Numbered from the stretch's first letter, positions 28,635-37,358 are shown. The stretch is 64,000 nt of DNA from an uncultured Chryseobacterium sp. (GCA_913775525.1 CAJYLH010000012.1:1-64000); one strand, 5' to 3'. The notes: generated by a model from the sequence alone, not told the origin. A program made the numbers and translations.

Positions 28635-29135
28635 ATGTCAACAACCATTACTTTGAAAGGCAATGAAGTGCATACCATTGGTACACTTCCTTCTGTAGGT
28701 ACTACCGTTAAAGATTTTGCTCTGGTGGATTCCGGGCTGAATGTAAAAACCCTTCAGGACTTTGACGGAAAGAAAAAAGTATTCAATATTTTCCCGAGCA
28801 TCGATACGGGCATCTGCGCAGAGTCAGCCAGGAAATTCAACGAAGCAGCTTCCGGGCTGGATAATACCGTGGTAATTAATGTTTCCAAAGACCTGCCGTT
28901 TGCACTGGGTAGGTTTTGTGCAGCAGAAGGACTGGATAATGTGGAAACACTGTCGGACTTCAGAGGGACCTTCGGTGATGATTATGAAGTTACCATGACG
29001 GATTCTCCTATGCAGGGGCTTTTAAGCCGTGCTGTGATTGTAACGGATGCTGACAATACAATAGTTTACACCGAACAGGTTCCGGAAATCGCCCAGGAAC
29101 CGGATTATAATGCCGCTTTAGAAGCCCTGAAATAA
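28635..29135 (+). CDS. tpx: Thiol peroxidase (atypical 2-Cys peroxiredoxin)
   Basis: The 166-residue Tpx reduces hydrogen peroxide and alkyl hydroperoxides with electrons from thioredoxin. The peroxidatic cysteine is C61 in SIDTGICAES and the resolving cysteine is C95 in GRFCAAEG, the same numbers as in E. coli Tpx. The family normally reads TPVC before the first Cys, so TGIC is a mild change. It has its own promoter and terminator. Confidence 0.96.
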   Translation: MSTTITLKGNEVHTIGTLPSVGTTVKDFALVDSGLNVKTLQDFDGKKKVFNIFPSIDTGICAESARKFNEAASGLDNTVVINVSKDLPFALGRFCAAEGLDNVETLSDFRGTFGDDYEVTMTDSPMQGLLSRAVIVTDADNTIVYTEQVPEIAQEPDYNAALEALK

Positions 29136-29153
29136 TCGGAATACAATCAATTG

Positions 29154-29186
29154 GCCTTGCGGATTCGTTTTCGCAAGGCTTTTTTG
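29154..29186 (+). terminator. tpx terminator
   Basis: An 8-bp stem GCCTTGCG / CGCAAGGC with a 10-base loop is followed by six T. Confidence 0.9.
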
Positions 29187-29227
29187 ACTGTTGTATTTTC
29201 GGTACACGTACTAATGAAACGTATTTT

Positions 29228-29632
29228 ATGGAAGCAGAGCAAATTATACCCGTTATAAGAATATTTGATTATCAGAAAGCCGTTGAGTTTTATATGGAAT
29301 GGCTGGGTTTTGAAATGGTGTGGGAACATCGTTTTGAAAACCATTCGCCAGCCTATATGGAAATAATAAAAGACGGTATGGTATTTCACCTCAGCGAACA
29401 TCATGATGATGCAACTCCAGGCAGTAGCACATTTATCTGGGGACAGGGGATTGCGGAATATCAGAGAGAACTGATCGATAAAAACTACCCATACAACCGC
29501 CCCGGGCTTGAGAAAACCTTTTATGCAGCCGTTGCTTTTACGGTGGTTGATCCTTTTGGAAACAGGATTATTTTTAACGAGAAATTTGATGAGGAAAAGC
29601 ATAAAGATTTAAATTTTAATTCCATTCATTGA
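29228..29632 (+). CDS. VOC/glyoxalase-superfamily protein (bleomycin-resistance-like)
   Basis: This 134-residue protein has the paired beta-alpha-beta-beta-beta modules of the VOC superfamily. The IPVIRIFDYQKAVEFY start, HLSEHHDD block and VDPFGNRIIF end are typical of bleomycin-binding and glyoxalase-like proteins. Binding proteins of this kind sequester antibiotics; others are enzymes, and the sequence does not decide. It precedes an AraC regulator and a Tet(X)-like gene on the same strand. Confidence 0.85.
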   Translation: MEAEQIIPVIRIFDYQKAVEFYMEWLGFEMVWEHRFENHSPAYMEIIKDGMVFHLSEHHDDATPGSSTFIWGQGIAEYQRELIDKNYPYNRPGLEKTFYAAVAFTVVDPFGNRIIFNEKFDEEKHKDLNFNSIH

Positions 29633-29664
29633 TTCATTCAATGCAACAACTTACCTTTTAAGCC

Positions 29665-30453
29665 ATGTCGCTTCAGACCTATTATCAGGAATTTGAGCCT
29701 GCAGAAAATTTAAAGCACATCATCCAGTGTTTCTGGTATCATAAGAGAGCTGTTAGTGAGGAGCAATCCTGTTTTGAGGTGATCCCGGACGGACACACCG
29801 AAATTATTTTTCATTTCGGAGACGGGCTGAAGATTTACTGCAATGAAATGCTGAATCCGTTACCTTCGCCTTTCATTATGGGACTACAGGATGGACCTGT
29901 TTTATTTTATATAGGCAATACGCTGGAAATTATTGGCGTCAGATGCTATCCATGGGTGGTATTTGACTTGTTGAATATTCCCCCGGGTAAAGGGATCCAT
30001 ATTTTGGATCATCCTGTTAAAGAGTTGGATCCGGATCTGGCTGCTTTAATGCTTTCCGAAGAAATAGAAACCGCTGTTGCCAAAGTACAGCAATATTTCC
30101 TTGAACTGTTTTCCCAGATGTCTTTTGACAATACTTTAAGCAAAGCAGGAGCCGCCATTAGGACGGCTAAAGGAAGTATTCCCGTACATCAGGTAGCAGA
30201 TTCTTCCCATTCAACGATTCGTACCCTCGAACGGAAATTTAAAAAGTCTTCCGGGCATACCGTAAAAGATATGTGTGCCCTCATCCGTTTTGAACAGGTG
30301 AGAAATGAATTAATGCTCAATCCTGATTCTAATCTTGCAGGTCTTGCTTATGAACTGGGCTATGCCGACCAATCCCACCTCACCAGGGAATTTAAGCGCT
30401 ATGCCCATATGACGCCTGCTGCCTTCGCCAGGAAATCTAAAAAAGATAAATAG
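29665..30453 (+). CDS. AraC-family regulator (DUF6597-type N-terminus)
   Basis: The 262-residue protein has an N-terminal domain of the type found in many small AraC regulators (FEVIPDGHTEIIFHFG). An AraC helix-turn-helix region follows (about 165-258, with GLAYELGYADQSHLTREFKR in the second HTH). It lies 32 bases after the VOC gene and 79 before the Tet(X)-like gene, so it could regulate either. The ligand is unknown. Confidence 0.9.
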   Translation: MSLQTYYQEFEPAENLKHIIQCFWYHKRAVSEEQSCFEVIPDGHTEIIFHFGDGLKIYCNEMLNPLPSPFIMGLQDGPVLFYIGNTLEIIGVRCYPWVVFDLLNIPPGKGIHILDHPVKELDPDLAALMLSEEIETAVAKVQQYFLELFSQMSFDNTLSKAGAAIRTAKGSIPVHQVADSSHSTIRTLERKFKKSSGHTVKDMCALIRFEQVRNELMLNPDSNLAGLAYELGYADQSHLTREFKRYAHMTPAAFARKSKKDK

Positions 30454-30532
30454 CCCGTCTTTATTTGTCGCATTTATACAATCACCGCTTATCCGCATTG
30501 CTGAATTTTGTAATCATTCAATTATACAGAAT

Positions 30533-31660
30533 ATGCTATTGCAAAACAAACATGTGGCGATCTTAGGTGCCGGGCCTGTTGGTCTTACCATGGCACGGCT
30601 GTTACAGCTGAAAAATGTTGATGTAACCGTATACGAGCGGGATCAAAATGCAGAAATAAGGATTTGGGGCGGAACCCTGGACCTGCATAAAACCTCCGGG
30701 CAGCTGGCCATGGAAAAAGCCGGCCTGCTAGAAAATTATTACCAGGCTGCCATCCCGATGGGTGTGAATGTGGCAGATGAGCTCGGACATATTGTATTCT
30801 CTAAAGAAATAAAACCGGAAGAACAGTTCAATAATCCCGAAATCAACAGGAACAGCCTGAGGACTCTACTATTCAATAGTTTAAAGCCGGATACGGTAGT
30901 TTGGGACAGAAAAGTGACCGGACTTAAAGAACATAATGGTCAATGGTTACTTCAATTTGAACAGCAGGCTGCTGCAATGGCGGATGTCGTGATTGTGGCG
31001 AATGGCGGGATGTCTAAAGTCCGCAGCTATATTACGGATGCTAAAGTTGAAGAAACGGGAACCCTTATCATACAGGGAGATGTTCCCAAGCCCGAAATCA
31101 ACTGTCCGGATTTTTATCACCTATGTGACGGCAAAAGGCTGATGACGGCAAAAAACGGAAACCTGCTGGTTGCCAATCCTTATAATAACGGCTCCCTGAG
31201 CTACGGTGTTATTTTTAAAATCCCGAAAGGCCCGGATATGGATGCCCTGGATTTCAGTGATCAGGATGCTGTGGCCAGATATCTTTTACAGCGATTTTCA
31301 GGATGGGGGGATGTTTACAAAGAGCTGTTCAGGGCCACTACTTTTTTTGTCGGCCTTCCGACAAAGAAACTGCCTTTAGATCAACCGTGGAAAATTGCCC
31401 GGCCTCTGCCTGTTACGCTGATCGGGGATGCTGCGCACCTGATGCCGCCTTTTGCCGGGCAGGGCGTCAATACAGGATTGATGGATGCCGTTTATTTATC
31501 CGAAAACCTGACCGGTGGGAATTTTGAAAGCATTGAAGCTGCCATTCAGGATTATGAACGGAGGATGCTGGTATATGCAAGGGAAGCGCAGCAGGAATCG
31601 GAAAACAATGAAATCCGGATGCATGATCCTGATTTTTCTTTTGCCAGCCTTATTCACTGA
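30533..31660 (+). CDS. Tet(X)-like FAD-dependent monooxygenase
   Basis: The 375-residue protein is a class A flavin monooxygenase with GAGPVG (FAD site, about 13-18) and GDAAHLMPPFAGQGVN. Against Tet(X) as I remember it, blocks such as FGGTLDLHK, NPEINRN, LANGGMSKVR and the final QNEIEM are matched by near-identical stretches. This makes it the closest family rather than a generic hydroxylase. Tet(X) inactivates tetracyclines by 11a-hydroxylation. The Q192, R213, P318 and M375 equivalents are kept, but the F224 and H234 equivalents are V and S, so activity on tetracyclines is uncertain. Confidence 0.8.
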   Translation: MLLQNKHVAILGAGPVGLTMARLLQLKNVDVTVYERDQNAEIRIWGGTLDLHKTSGQLAMEKAGLLENYYQAAIPMGVNVADELGHIVFSKEIKPEEQFNNPEINRNSLRTLLFNSLKPDTVVWDRKVTGLKEHNGQWLLQFEQQAAAMADVVIVANGGMSKVRSYITDAKVEETGTLIIQGDVPKPEINCPDFYHLCDGKRLMTAKNGNLLVANPYNNGSLSYGVIFKIPKGPDMDALDFSDQDAVARYLLQRFSGWGDVYKELFRATTFFVGLPTKKLPLDQPWKIARPLPVTLIGDAAHLMPPFAGQGVNTGLMDAVYLSENLTGGNFESIEAAIQDYERRMLVYAREAQQESENNEIRMHDPDFSFASLIH

Positions 31661-31736
31661 ACCGGAATTGCGTTTATGTGATGCAGGTCATGAATTGTTC
31701 AGATAAATAGAGCTATCTTTATGCTTTGAAATACCA

Positions 31737-32948
31737 ATGAAACGTTCAGGCACTGCAGATTTACCGCTTCACTATGGCAAAGTTCCGCCATGGCTGTATG
31801 AACGTATGTCCGCTTTAGGGCTGTCGATTATTGAAGTCATCCTGATGGACTATGGCAAAGATGAGGTATTGCGGAGACTGGCCGATCCGTTCTGGTTTCA
31901 GAGTTTCGGTGCTGTGATGGGGATGGACTGGCATTCTTCAGGGATTACCACCTCCGTGATGGGTGCTTTAAAACGGTCCGTCAATCCGAATTCCCAATCA
32001 TTAGGCCTGTACATCTGCGGGGGAAAAGGCAAGTTTTCAAGGGAAACGCCTTCCGAACTGCTTCAGATTGCAGACAAAACAGGCCTGGACGGGAATGCAC
32101 TGGTAAGAGCCAGTAAGCTTTCTGCCAAAGTGGATAATACCGCTATTCAGGATGGTTATCAGCTCTACCTGCATAATTTCATCCTTGCCGACAATGGCAA
32201 CTGGAGCGTTGTGCAGCAGGGAATGCATGAATCCGACAGTACGGCAAGACGCTACCACTGGCACTCTGAAAATATAACCTCTTTTGTGGAAGAACCGCAT
32301 ACAGGAATCGACGGCATTTCAAGAGGAATGATCCTGAACCTCACCGATGCAGAAGCTTCAGACAACAGGAAAGGCATCCTGGAAATATCCCATACCGATT
32401 CCGCAGAGGTTATGAATGATTTTTCGAGGCTGATTCTTCCTGCTCACCATGATGTGCAAGCTTCAGATGTCGACCTAAAACGGTTGGGTGCGCTTTTATA
32501 TGTTACCCGGGAACAGCAGCCGCAAAATTTTGAGGAGCTCCTGCTGCTGGAGGGAGTAGGACCGCGAACCATGCAGTCTTTAGCACTCGTAAGTGAAGTG
32601 ATCCACGGTGCGCCGTCACGGTTTACCGATCCTGCGCGGTTTTCATTTGCCCACGGAGGTAAAGACGGCCATCCTTTTCCGGTTCCGACACTTGTATACG
32701 ATGAAAGCCTCAGCATCATTAAGAAAGGAATTGAAAAATCCAAACTTGGGAATTCAGATAAGCTCAAGACCCTGAACAAGCTTCATCAGATTATTGCTGA
32801 AACCGAAAAAGGCTTCACACCGGATTTTGATATCCAGGAGGTAATTGAAGAAGAAAGGCAGAATTCCTGGCGCTTTGGCGGAAAAACTGTCTTTGGAGAT
32901 GCACAGAAACCTTCACCTCCCAAACCGATCCAGCTTTCCCTTTTCTAA
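31737..32948 (+). CDS. DUF763 protein with helix-hairpin-helix and clamp-binding motif
   Basis: This 403-residue protein belongs to DUF763, known mostly from archaea and thermophiles and scattered in bacteria. It shows the N-terminal MKRSGTADLPLH block, GMDWHSSGITTSV (62-74) and RRYHWHS (171-177), whose His/Trp/Asp residues could form a metal or catalytic site. A helix-hairpin-helix-like segment (LLEGVGPRTMQSLAL, 270-284) suggests DNA binding. The last five residues are QLSLF, the canonical bacterial beta-clamp-binding peptide. A DNA-repair or nuclease role is inferred. It stands alone between the Tet(X)-like gene and a Crp/Fnr regulator. Confidence 0.82.
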   Translation: MKRSGTADLPLHYGKVPPWLYERMSALGLSIIEVILMDYGKDEVLRRLADPFWFQSFGAVMGMDWHSSGITTSVMGALKRSVNPNSQSLGLYICGGKGKFSRETPSELLQIADKTGLDGNALVRASKLSAKVDNTAIQDGYQLYLHNFILADNGNWSVVQQGMHESDSTARRYHWHSENITSFVEEPHTGIDGISRGMILNLTDAEASDNRKGILEISHTDSAEVMNDFSRLILPAHHDVQASDVDLKRLGALLYVTREQQPQNFEELLLLEGVGPRTMQSLALVSEVIHGAPSRFTDPARFSFAHGGKDGHPFPVPTLVYDESLSIIKKGIEKSKLGNSDKLKTLNKLHQIIAETEKGFTPDFDIQEVIEEERQNSWRFGGKTVFGDAQKPSPPKPIQLSLF

Positions 32949-33068
32949 TTTTTCATTGTCCGGAATCTGACCTGAAATTTCAGCAGGTTTACAGTATTCA
33001 TAATTACAAATATTTTTTGTCTGAAATATTCTAATAAAGGCAGGGAATTGTTAACCCTGAATCTTTTT

Positions 33069-33099
33069 TTGATCATATCCGGTAAAAAAGTTACTTTTA
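33069..33099 (+). promoter_or_regulatory. Promoter of the Crp/Fnr gene
   Basis: TTG at 33069-33071 and TACTTTTA at 33092-33099 are 20 bases apart, a good Bacteroidetes match. Confidence 0.6.
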
Positions 33100-33120
33100 A
33101 GAAGTTTAAATTTAAAAGCA

Positions 33121-33720
33121 ATGACCAGCGAAGCGTTGCAGATTTCGTATGAATTTCCGTTCTTCCTTGATGAAGAGCTTGCCGAAATTTTCCAGGCGCA
33201 CGAACGGGTTACCTTTCATAAAGGAGAATATATCCTCAGGGAAGGTAAAACGGCCAATGAATATTTCATTCTTGAAAAGGGTCTTGCCCGTTCTTTTGTC
33301 AATGATTTCAACGGAAATGAAGTCACCACCAATTTTTTTTCCGAAAATGAAATTATCATTGAAGTCTCTTCCCTGTTTCAACGGATACCGGCACAGGAAA
33401 ATATGGTCTGCATTACGGATTGTGAATGCTGGAAGCTGAGTTTTGAAGCTTTTCAGGATTTATTCCACAGGATTCCCAACCTCAGGGAGTGGGGAAGGGC
33501 CTGGATGTCACAGCAGCTTTTCCTGTACAAGCAGCGTTCTGTGGAAATGTTTACCCTCTCCGCTACGAAGCGCTATCTGAACCTCCTGGAGCAGAAACCG
33601 GAAGTCATCCGGTACGCGCCGTTAAAACAGATTGCTTCCTATCTGGGCGTTACGGACACCTCTTTGAGCCGTATACGGAAGGAACTGGTTTCACATCCGG
33701 GAAAAAACGAATCCCGTTAA
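33121..33720 (+). CDS. Crp/Fnr-family regulator
   Basis: The 199-residue protein has an N-terminal cyclic-nucleotide-binding-like beta roll (about 20-120) and a short C-terminal helix-turn-helix (about 160-195, LKQIASYLGVTDTSLSRIRK). The Fnr cysteine cluster is absent, and the Arg/Ser phosphate-binding signature of Crp is not obvious, so the signal is unknown. Many regulators of this form control small detoxification genes in Flavobacteria, and the genes that follow are of that kind. No terminator is seen directly after it. Confidence 0.9.
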   Translation: MTSEALQISYEFPFFLDEELAEIFQAHERVTFHKGEYILREGKTANEYFILEKGLARSFVNDFNGNEVTTNFFSENEIIIEVSSLFQRIPAQENMVCITDCECWKLSFEAFQDLFHRIPNLREWGRAWMSQQLFLYKQRSVEMFTLSATKRYLNLLEQKPEVIRYAPLKQIASYLGVTDTSLSRIRKELVSHPGKNESR

Positions 33721-33874
33721 TCTGATGTCTTTTTCCGGCTGATCAGCGTGTTATTGCCCGATAGATGCTACCATACCATTAAATTCAGCCAGTTTTAATT
33801 CTTGTCTTATGGCAAGCTGATTGTCCTTTCAAGACGGTAATTTTGGTTTCAGGATGACACAAAAAACAACGACT

Positions 33875-34279
33875 ATGGAAATCAATCAGATCTATGTAAA
33901 CCTGGCGGTGAGAAATGTTCAGGAAACAGAAGAATTCTGGACAAAGCTGGGCTTTGCTGCTGACGAACAGCTTTCAAATGAGAAAGGTACATGTATTGTT
34001 ATGAAACCGGGACAGATATCCGTCATGTTCCTTCAGGAAGACTTTTTCCGTACATTTTCAGAGAAACCCATGCCGGCGGCCGGTACAGTGCAGGTACTTC
34101 TTGCTCTGAGCCTGGACAGCCGCGAAGAAGTGGACCGTTTGGTAAATACGGCTGTTGAAAATGGCGCCACACAACATGAAGAACCTCAGGATTATGACGG
34201 GATGTACCAGAATTCTTTCTGGGATATCAACGGCTATGGCTGGAATATCATCTCCGTAGATGCTCAGATTGCGGAATAA
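33875..34279 (+). CDS. VOC-family protein
   Basis: This 134-residue single-domain VOC protein has the opening IYVNLAVRNVQETEEFW and the closing SFWDINGYGWNIISVD. Homologues include lactoylglutathione lyase-like and resistance proteins, and the substrate is unknown. The ATG at 33875 is preferred because the core starts there; an ATG at 33854 would add seven residues. Confidence 0.82.
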   Translation: MEINQIYVNLAVRNVQETEEFWTKLGFAADEQLSNEKGTCIVMKPGQISVMFLQEDFFRTFSEKPMPAAGTVQVLLALSLDSREEVDRLVNTAVENGATQHEEPQDYDGMYQNSFWDINGYGWNIISVDAQIAE

Positions 34280-34303
34280 TCTATTGCCTTCATCTTTCCA
34301 ACG

Positions 34304-34342
34304 ACTCATAACTCATAACTTATAACTTATAACTTATAACTT
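34304..34342. repeat. Heptamer tandem array (ACTCATA/ACTTATA)
   Basis: Five full seven-base units plus four bases lie in the gap between two VOC genes: two ACTCATA then three ACTTATA. The same unit occurs twice, inverted, at 18651-18664. No function is evident. Confidence 0.85.
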
Positions 34343-34349
34343 CAATCCT

Positions 34350-34781
34350 ATGCCTAAACTTAATCCGTACTTAAATTTTGACGGAAAAGCAGAAGAAGCT
34401 TTTCATTTTTACAAATCCGTTTTCGGAGGGGAATTCCTCGGAGAGATTCACAAAATGGGAAATGCTCCCGGGACGGAAAGCCTTTCAGAAGAAGAGAAAA
34501 ACCGTGTGATGCACATTGCCCTTCCGATAGGGAATGATCTTCTCATGGCGTCTGATATTGTTCCGGGCTTCGGGCAGCACCTGAGTATAGGAAACAGCAA
34601 TTATGTCTCGGTCTTTCCTGACTCTAGAGCAGAAGCAGACCGGCTCTTCCATGCCCTCTCGGAAGGAGGAACCATTGAAATGCCTATTGAAGACCAATGC
34701 TGGGGAGATTATTTCGGAAGCTTCCAGGACCGTTACGGGATTTACTGGATGATCAATTATAACGACTCCTATCCGAAATAA
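34350..34781 (+). CDS. PhnB-like VOC protein
   Basis: The 143-residue protein matches the PhnB-type branch of the VOC superfamily (LNFDGKAEEAFHFYKSVFGGEF at the start, WGDYFGSFQDRYGIYWMINY at the end). It lies between a VOC gene and an SRPBCC gene, and is followed by its own hairpin terminator. The role is unknown; members are often linked to modification or resistance. Confidence 0.88.
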   Translation: MPKLNPYLNFDGKAEEAFHFYKSVFGGEFLGEIHKMGNAPGTESLSEEEKNRVMHIALPIGNDLLMASDIVPGFGQHLSIGNSNYVSVFPDSRAEADRLFHALSEGGTIEMPIEDQCWGDYFGSFQDRYGIYWMINYNDSYPK

Positions 34782-34801
34782 TCTTACCTTTAAGATCAAT
34801 C

Positions 34802-34834
34802 AAACGGTATTTGCTTTGCAGGTACCGTTTTTAC
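34802..34834 (+). terminator. Terminator after the PhnB-like gene
   Basis: An 8-bp stem AAACGGTA / TACCGTTT has a 13-base loop and a short T tail. The SRPBCC start at 34856 lies just beyond it. Confidence 0.65.
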
Positions 34835-34855
34835 ACCATTTCTAAAATCAATATT

Positions 34856-35272
34856 ATGGAACCTATCACTCTTGAAATTACTATTCTGGTTTCCGCAGAG
34901 AAAGTCTGGAAGTATTTTAACAGTCCCGAACATATTACCCGCTGGAATTTTGCGGATGAAACCTGGCAGTGTCCCGAAGCAGAAAATAACGTTGTGAAAG
35001 GCGGAACTTTCAGGTACCGCATGGAGGCAAAAGACGGCAGCTTCGGATTTGATCTTCGGGGAGCATACGACGAAGTCATCCCTGAAAAACTGATACGGTA
35101 CCATCTGGAGGATGGCCGCAAAGTGGAAGTGGTCTTCGAGCAGATCGACGCGCACACCACAAGACTGATCCAGACATTCGAGCCTGAAAAGCAGAATCCT
35201 GTACAGATGCAGCGGGACGGATGGTATGCAATTATGAATAACTTCCATAAATATGCAGAGGAAAATGCCTGA
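34856..35272 (+). CDS. SRPBCC (AHSA1-like) domain protein
   Basis: This 138-residue single-domain protein has the helix-grip SRPBCC fold (EITILVSAEKVWKYFNSPEHITRWNF start, then the DGWYAIMNNFHKYAE helix at the end). Proteins like this bind small hydrophobic ligands; AHSA1-like members also act as co-chaperones. The ATG at 34856 is preferred to an upstream start that would add 15 residues overlapping the terminator. The alpha-CTD-like gene follows about 30 bases later. Confidence 0.85.
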   Translation: MEPITLEITILVSAEKVWKYFNSPEHITRWNFADETWQCPEAENNVVKGGTFRYRMEAKDGSFGFDLRGAYDEVIPEKLIRYHLEDGRKVEVVFEQIDAHTTRLIQTFEPEKQNPVQMQRDGWYAIMNNFHKYAEENA

Positions 35273-35301
35273 TCCTTCCGGGAATGATTAATTTAGTGCT
35301 T

Positions 35302-35547
35302 ATGGCAAAATGCCTTAAAAACATAGCTCCGGTACCTCCCGAAGGCCTCTTTTTACTGGGTATCCTTCCTGTGACAGCAAGAAGGGCGCTGGAAAAGGAG
35401 AAAATAGATTCCCTGGATAAGCTGTGCGGATATTCTGAAGCGGAAATTCTTCAGATGAATGGATTCGGCAGGAATTCTATGAAGCGGCTGAAACTTTATA
35501 TGGAAAATCATCAGGTGTGCTTCAGCAGCCATCCTGACGCTGATTAA
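35302..35547 (+). CDS. Stand-alone RNA polymerase alpha-CTD-like protein
   Basis: The 81-residue protein is made of little more than the C-terminal domain of the RNA polymerase alpha subunit. The signature is visible in VTARRALEKEKIDSLDKL, the acidic SEAEILQ helix and the GFGRNSMKRLK helix-hairpin-helix. In RNA polymerase this domain touches UP elements and activators. As a free domain it could bind DNA or activators, but that is inference. A start at 35284, six codons upstream, is possible. It lies between SRPBCC and VOC genes. Confidence 0.75.
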   Translation: MAKCLKNIAPVPPEGLFLLGILPVTARRALEKEKIDSLDKLCGYSEAEILQMNGFGRNSMKRLKLYMENHQVCFSSHPDAD

Positions 35548-35611
35548 TCAAAATGCTGCCGGAAACAGATGGCCAGTCAGATGCTACAAAAGAACATTTT
35601 ATATTAAAATA

Positions 35612-36475
35612 ATGAACAATACTATATTTCCATGCCTGTGGTACGACCAGGATGCCGGAGATTCGGCGCGATTCTATTGTGACGTTTTCAGCGGTACACT
35701 TACGGCGGATACTCCGGTAGTGCTGAATATCGAACTCTTCGGACAAAAACTGATGCTGCTGAATGCCGGCCCGCAATTCACAAAAAATCCTTCCGTATCC
35801 TTTACGGTCTTTTGTGACAGTGAAGAAGAGATCATCAGGTACTGGGAACGTCTCAGTGAAAACGGGAAAGTGATGATGCTGTTGGGTTCCTATACGTGGA
35901 GCAAAAAATTCGGCTGGGTCCAGGACCGGTTCGGGGTAAGCTGGCAACTGGTGCTGGATGGAAAAATAAGTGAGCAGAAAATAATGCCGACTTTAATGTT
36001 CATCCATCAGAACACCGGTAAAGCATACGAAGCAATGAAACTGTATACTCACACTTTCCCCGATTCGGAAATTAAACAGATACAAAGGTATAGTGATTCA
36101 GAAGAAATACATGACAGTGAACCTGCCGGAAATATCAGCCGGGGACATTTTACAATCAGCGGGTACAGCTTTTTATCCACGGAGAATTCCTATGACCACC
36201 AGTTTGATTTCAACGAAGCCATATCTGTAGTAGTGATGACCGATAACCAGGAGCAGACTGATCGTTACTGGGATGCACTGGTGGCAGACGGCGGCAGGGA
36301 AAGCATGTGCGGATGGCTGAAAGACCGGTATGGGTTCAGCTGGCAGATCGTTCCCAAAAAGCTGATCGAGCTGATGAACGATCAGGATCCTGTAAAAGCC
36401 CATAACGTCGTTCAGGCAATGTTCCGGATGCGGAAAATTATTATAGAAGATTTGGAAAAAGCTTATTATTCGTAA
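35612..36475 (+). CDS. Double-domain VOC (PhnB-like) protein
   Basis: This protein of 287 residues holds two PhnB-like VOC modules in tandem. The first (about 1-120) ends WVQDRFGVSWQLV, and the second (about 127-250) ends WLKDRYGFSWQIV. A helical tail with MFRMRKIIIEDLEKAY follows, as in family members annotated as methyltransferase-like. The repeated unit implies an internal duplication. The reaction is unknown. Confidence 0.85.
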   Translation: MNNTIFPCLWYDQDAGDSARFYCDVFSGTLTADTPVVLNIELFGQKLMLLNAGPQFTKNPSVSFTVFCDSEEEIIRYWERLSENGKVMMLLGSYTWSKKFGWVQDRFGVSWQLVLDGKISEQKIMPTLMFIHQNTGKAYEAMKLYTHTFPDSEIKQIQRYSDSEEIHDSEPAGNISRGHFTISGYSFLSTENSYDHQFDFNEAISVVVMTDNQEQTDRYWDALVADGGRESMCGWLKDRYGFSWQIVPKKLIELMNDQDPVKAHNVVQAMFRMRKIIIEDLEKAYYS

Positions 36476-36524
36476 GTGTATTTCGGCGTATTGTTTGATG
36501 TGTTATGGTGAAACTTAAATTAAT

Positions 36525-37358
36525 ATGAAAACACACAACCAATCACAATCCAAATCAGAAGTTCCACAGGAAGGCCTGTATCCTGAAATCATCCGTGAAA
36601 ACTACAAAGGCAGTGAAAAACTTGCAGGACGAAAAGCATTAATATCCGGAGGCGACAGCGGGATTGGTCAGGCCGTAGCCGTACATTATGCCAGGGAAGG
36701 AGCGGATATGGCCATCATCTATAAAGAAAGTGATGACGATGCTGAGGAAACCAGGAAACTGGTAGAGAGAGAAGGCTGCCAATGCCTGTTGCTGAAAGGG
36801 GATATTTCCGGTAAAAAATTCAGGAAACAATGCATTGATCAGCTGAAACAGGATTGGGGAACACTGGATATCCTGGTCAATAACGCTGCCATACAGTCTC
36901 CAAAAAATGACATCGAAAATATAAGTGACGAGCAGATCCTCGAAACATTCAACACCAACATCATTTCCATGATCTCTTTCACCCGGGACTGCCTTTCGCT
37001 CATGCAGGAAGGCAGCAGGATCATTTGTACTACATCCGTTACAGCATACCGGGGCAGCGAACATCTCATTGATTATTCTTCCACCAAAGGGGCGATCGCC
37101 ACTTTCATCCGTTCCATGGCGACCAATCTTGCTGGGAAAAAGATTTTGGTTAACGGAATTGCACCGGGACCCATCTGGACCCCTCTTGTTAAGGAAACTT
37201 TTGACGATGTATCCGATTTCGGGAAAGATACTCCGCTCAAGCGGGCCGGCCAGCCATCCGAAGTGGCTCCTGCATTTGTTTTTCTGGCTTCCGAAGATTC
37301 AAGTTTTATTACCGGCGAAATCATCCACATCAATGGCGGGGATTTTGTAGGCGGATAG
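36525..37358 (+). CDS. SDR-family oxidoreductase (YghA/GSP39-like)
   Basis: The 277-residue protein is a short-chain dehydrogenase with GGDSGIG for cofactor binding, NNAA, and the YSSTK catalytic pair preceded by the TSVTAY serine segment. An N-terminal extension of about 40 residues with YPEIIRENYKGSEKL marks the YghA/general-stress subgroup. The substrate is probably an alcohol or sugar-derived carbonyl; this is family-based. Confidence 0.93.
   Translation: MKTHNQSQSKSEVPQEGLYPEIIRENYKGSEKLAGRKALISGGDSGIGQAVAVHYAREGADMAIIYKESDDDAEETRKLVEREGCQCLLLKGDISGKKFRKQCIDQLKQDWGTLDILVNNAAIQSPKNDIENISDEQILETFNTNIISMISFTRDCLSLMQEGSRIICTTSVTAYRGSEHLIDYSSTKGAIATFIRSMATNLAGKKILVNGIAPGPIWTPLVKETFDDVSDFGKDTPLKRAGQPSEVAPAFVFLASEDSSFITGEIIHINGGDFVGG

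Noticed and set aside
29228-31660. Mobile resistance island around the Tet(X)-like gene
   Set aside because: No transposase, integrase, terminal repeats or composition break is seen, so the region is treated as native chromosome.
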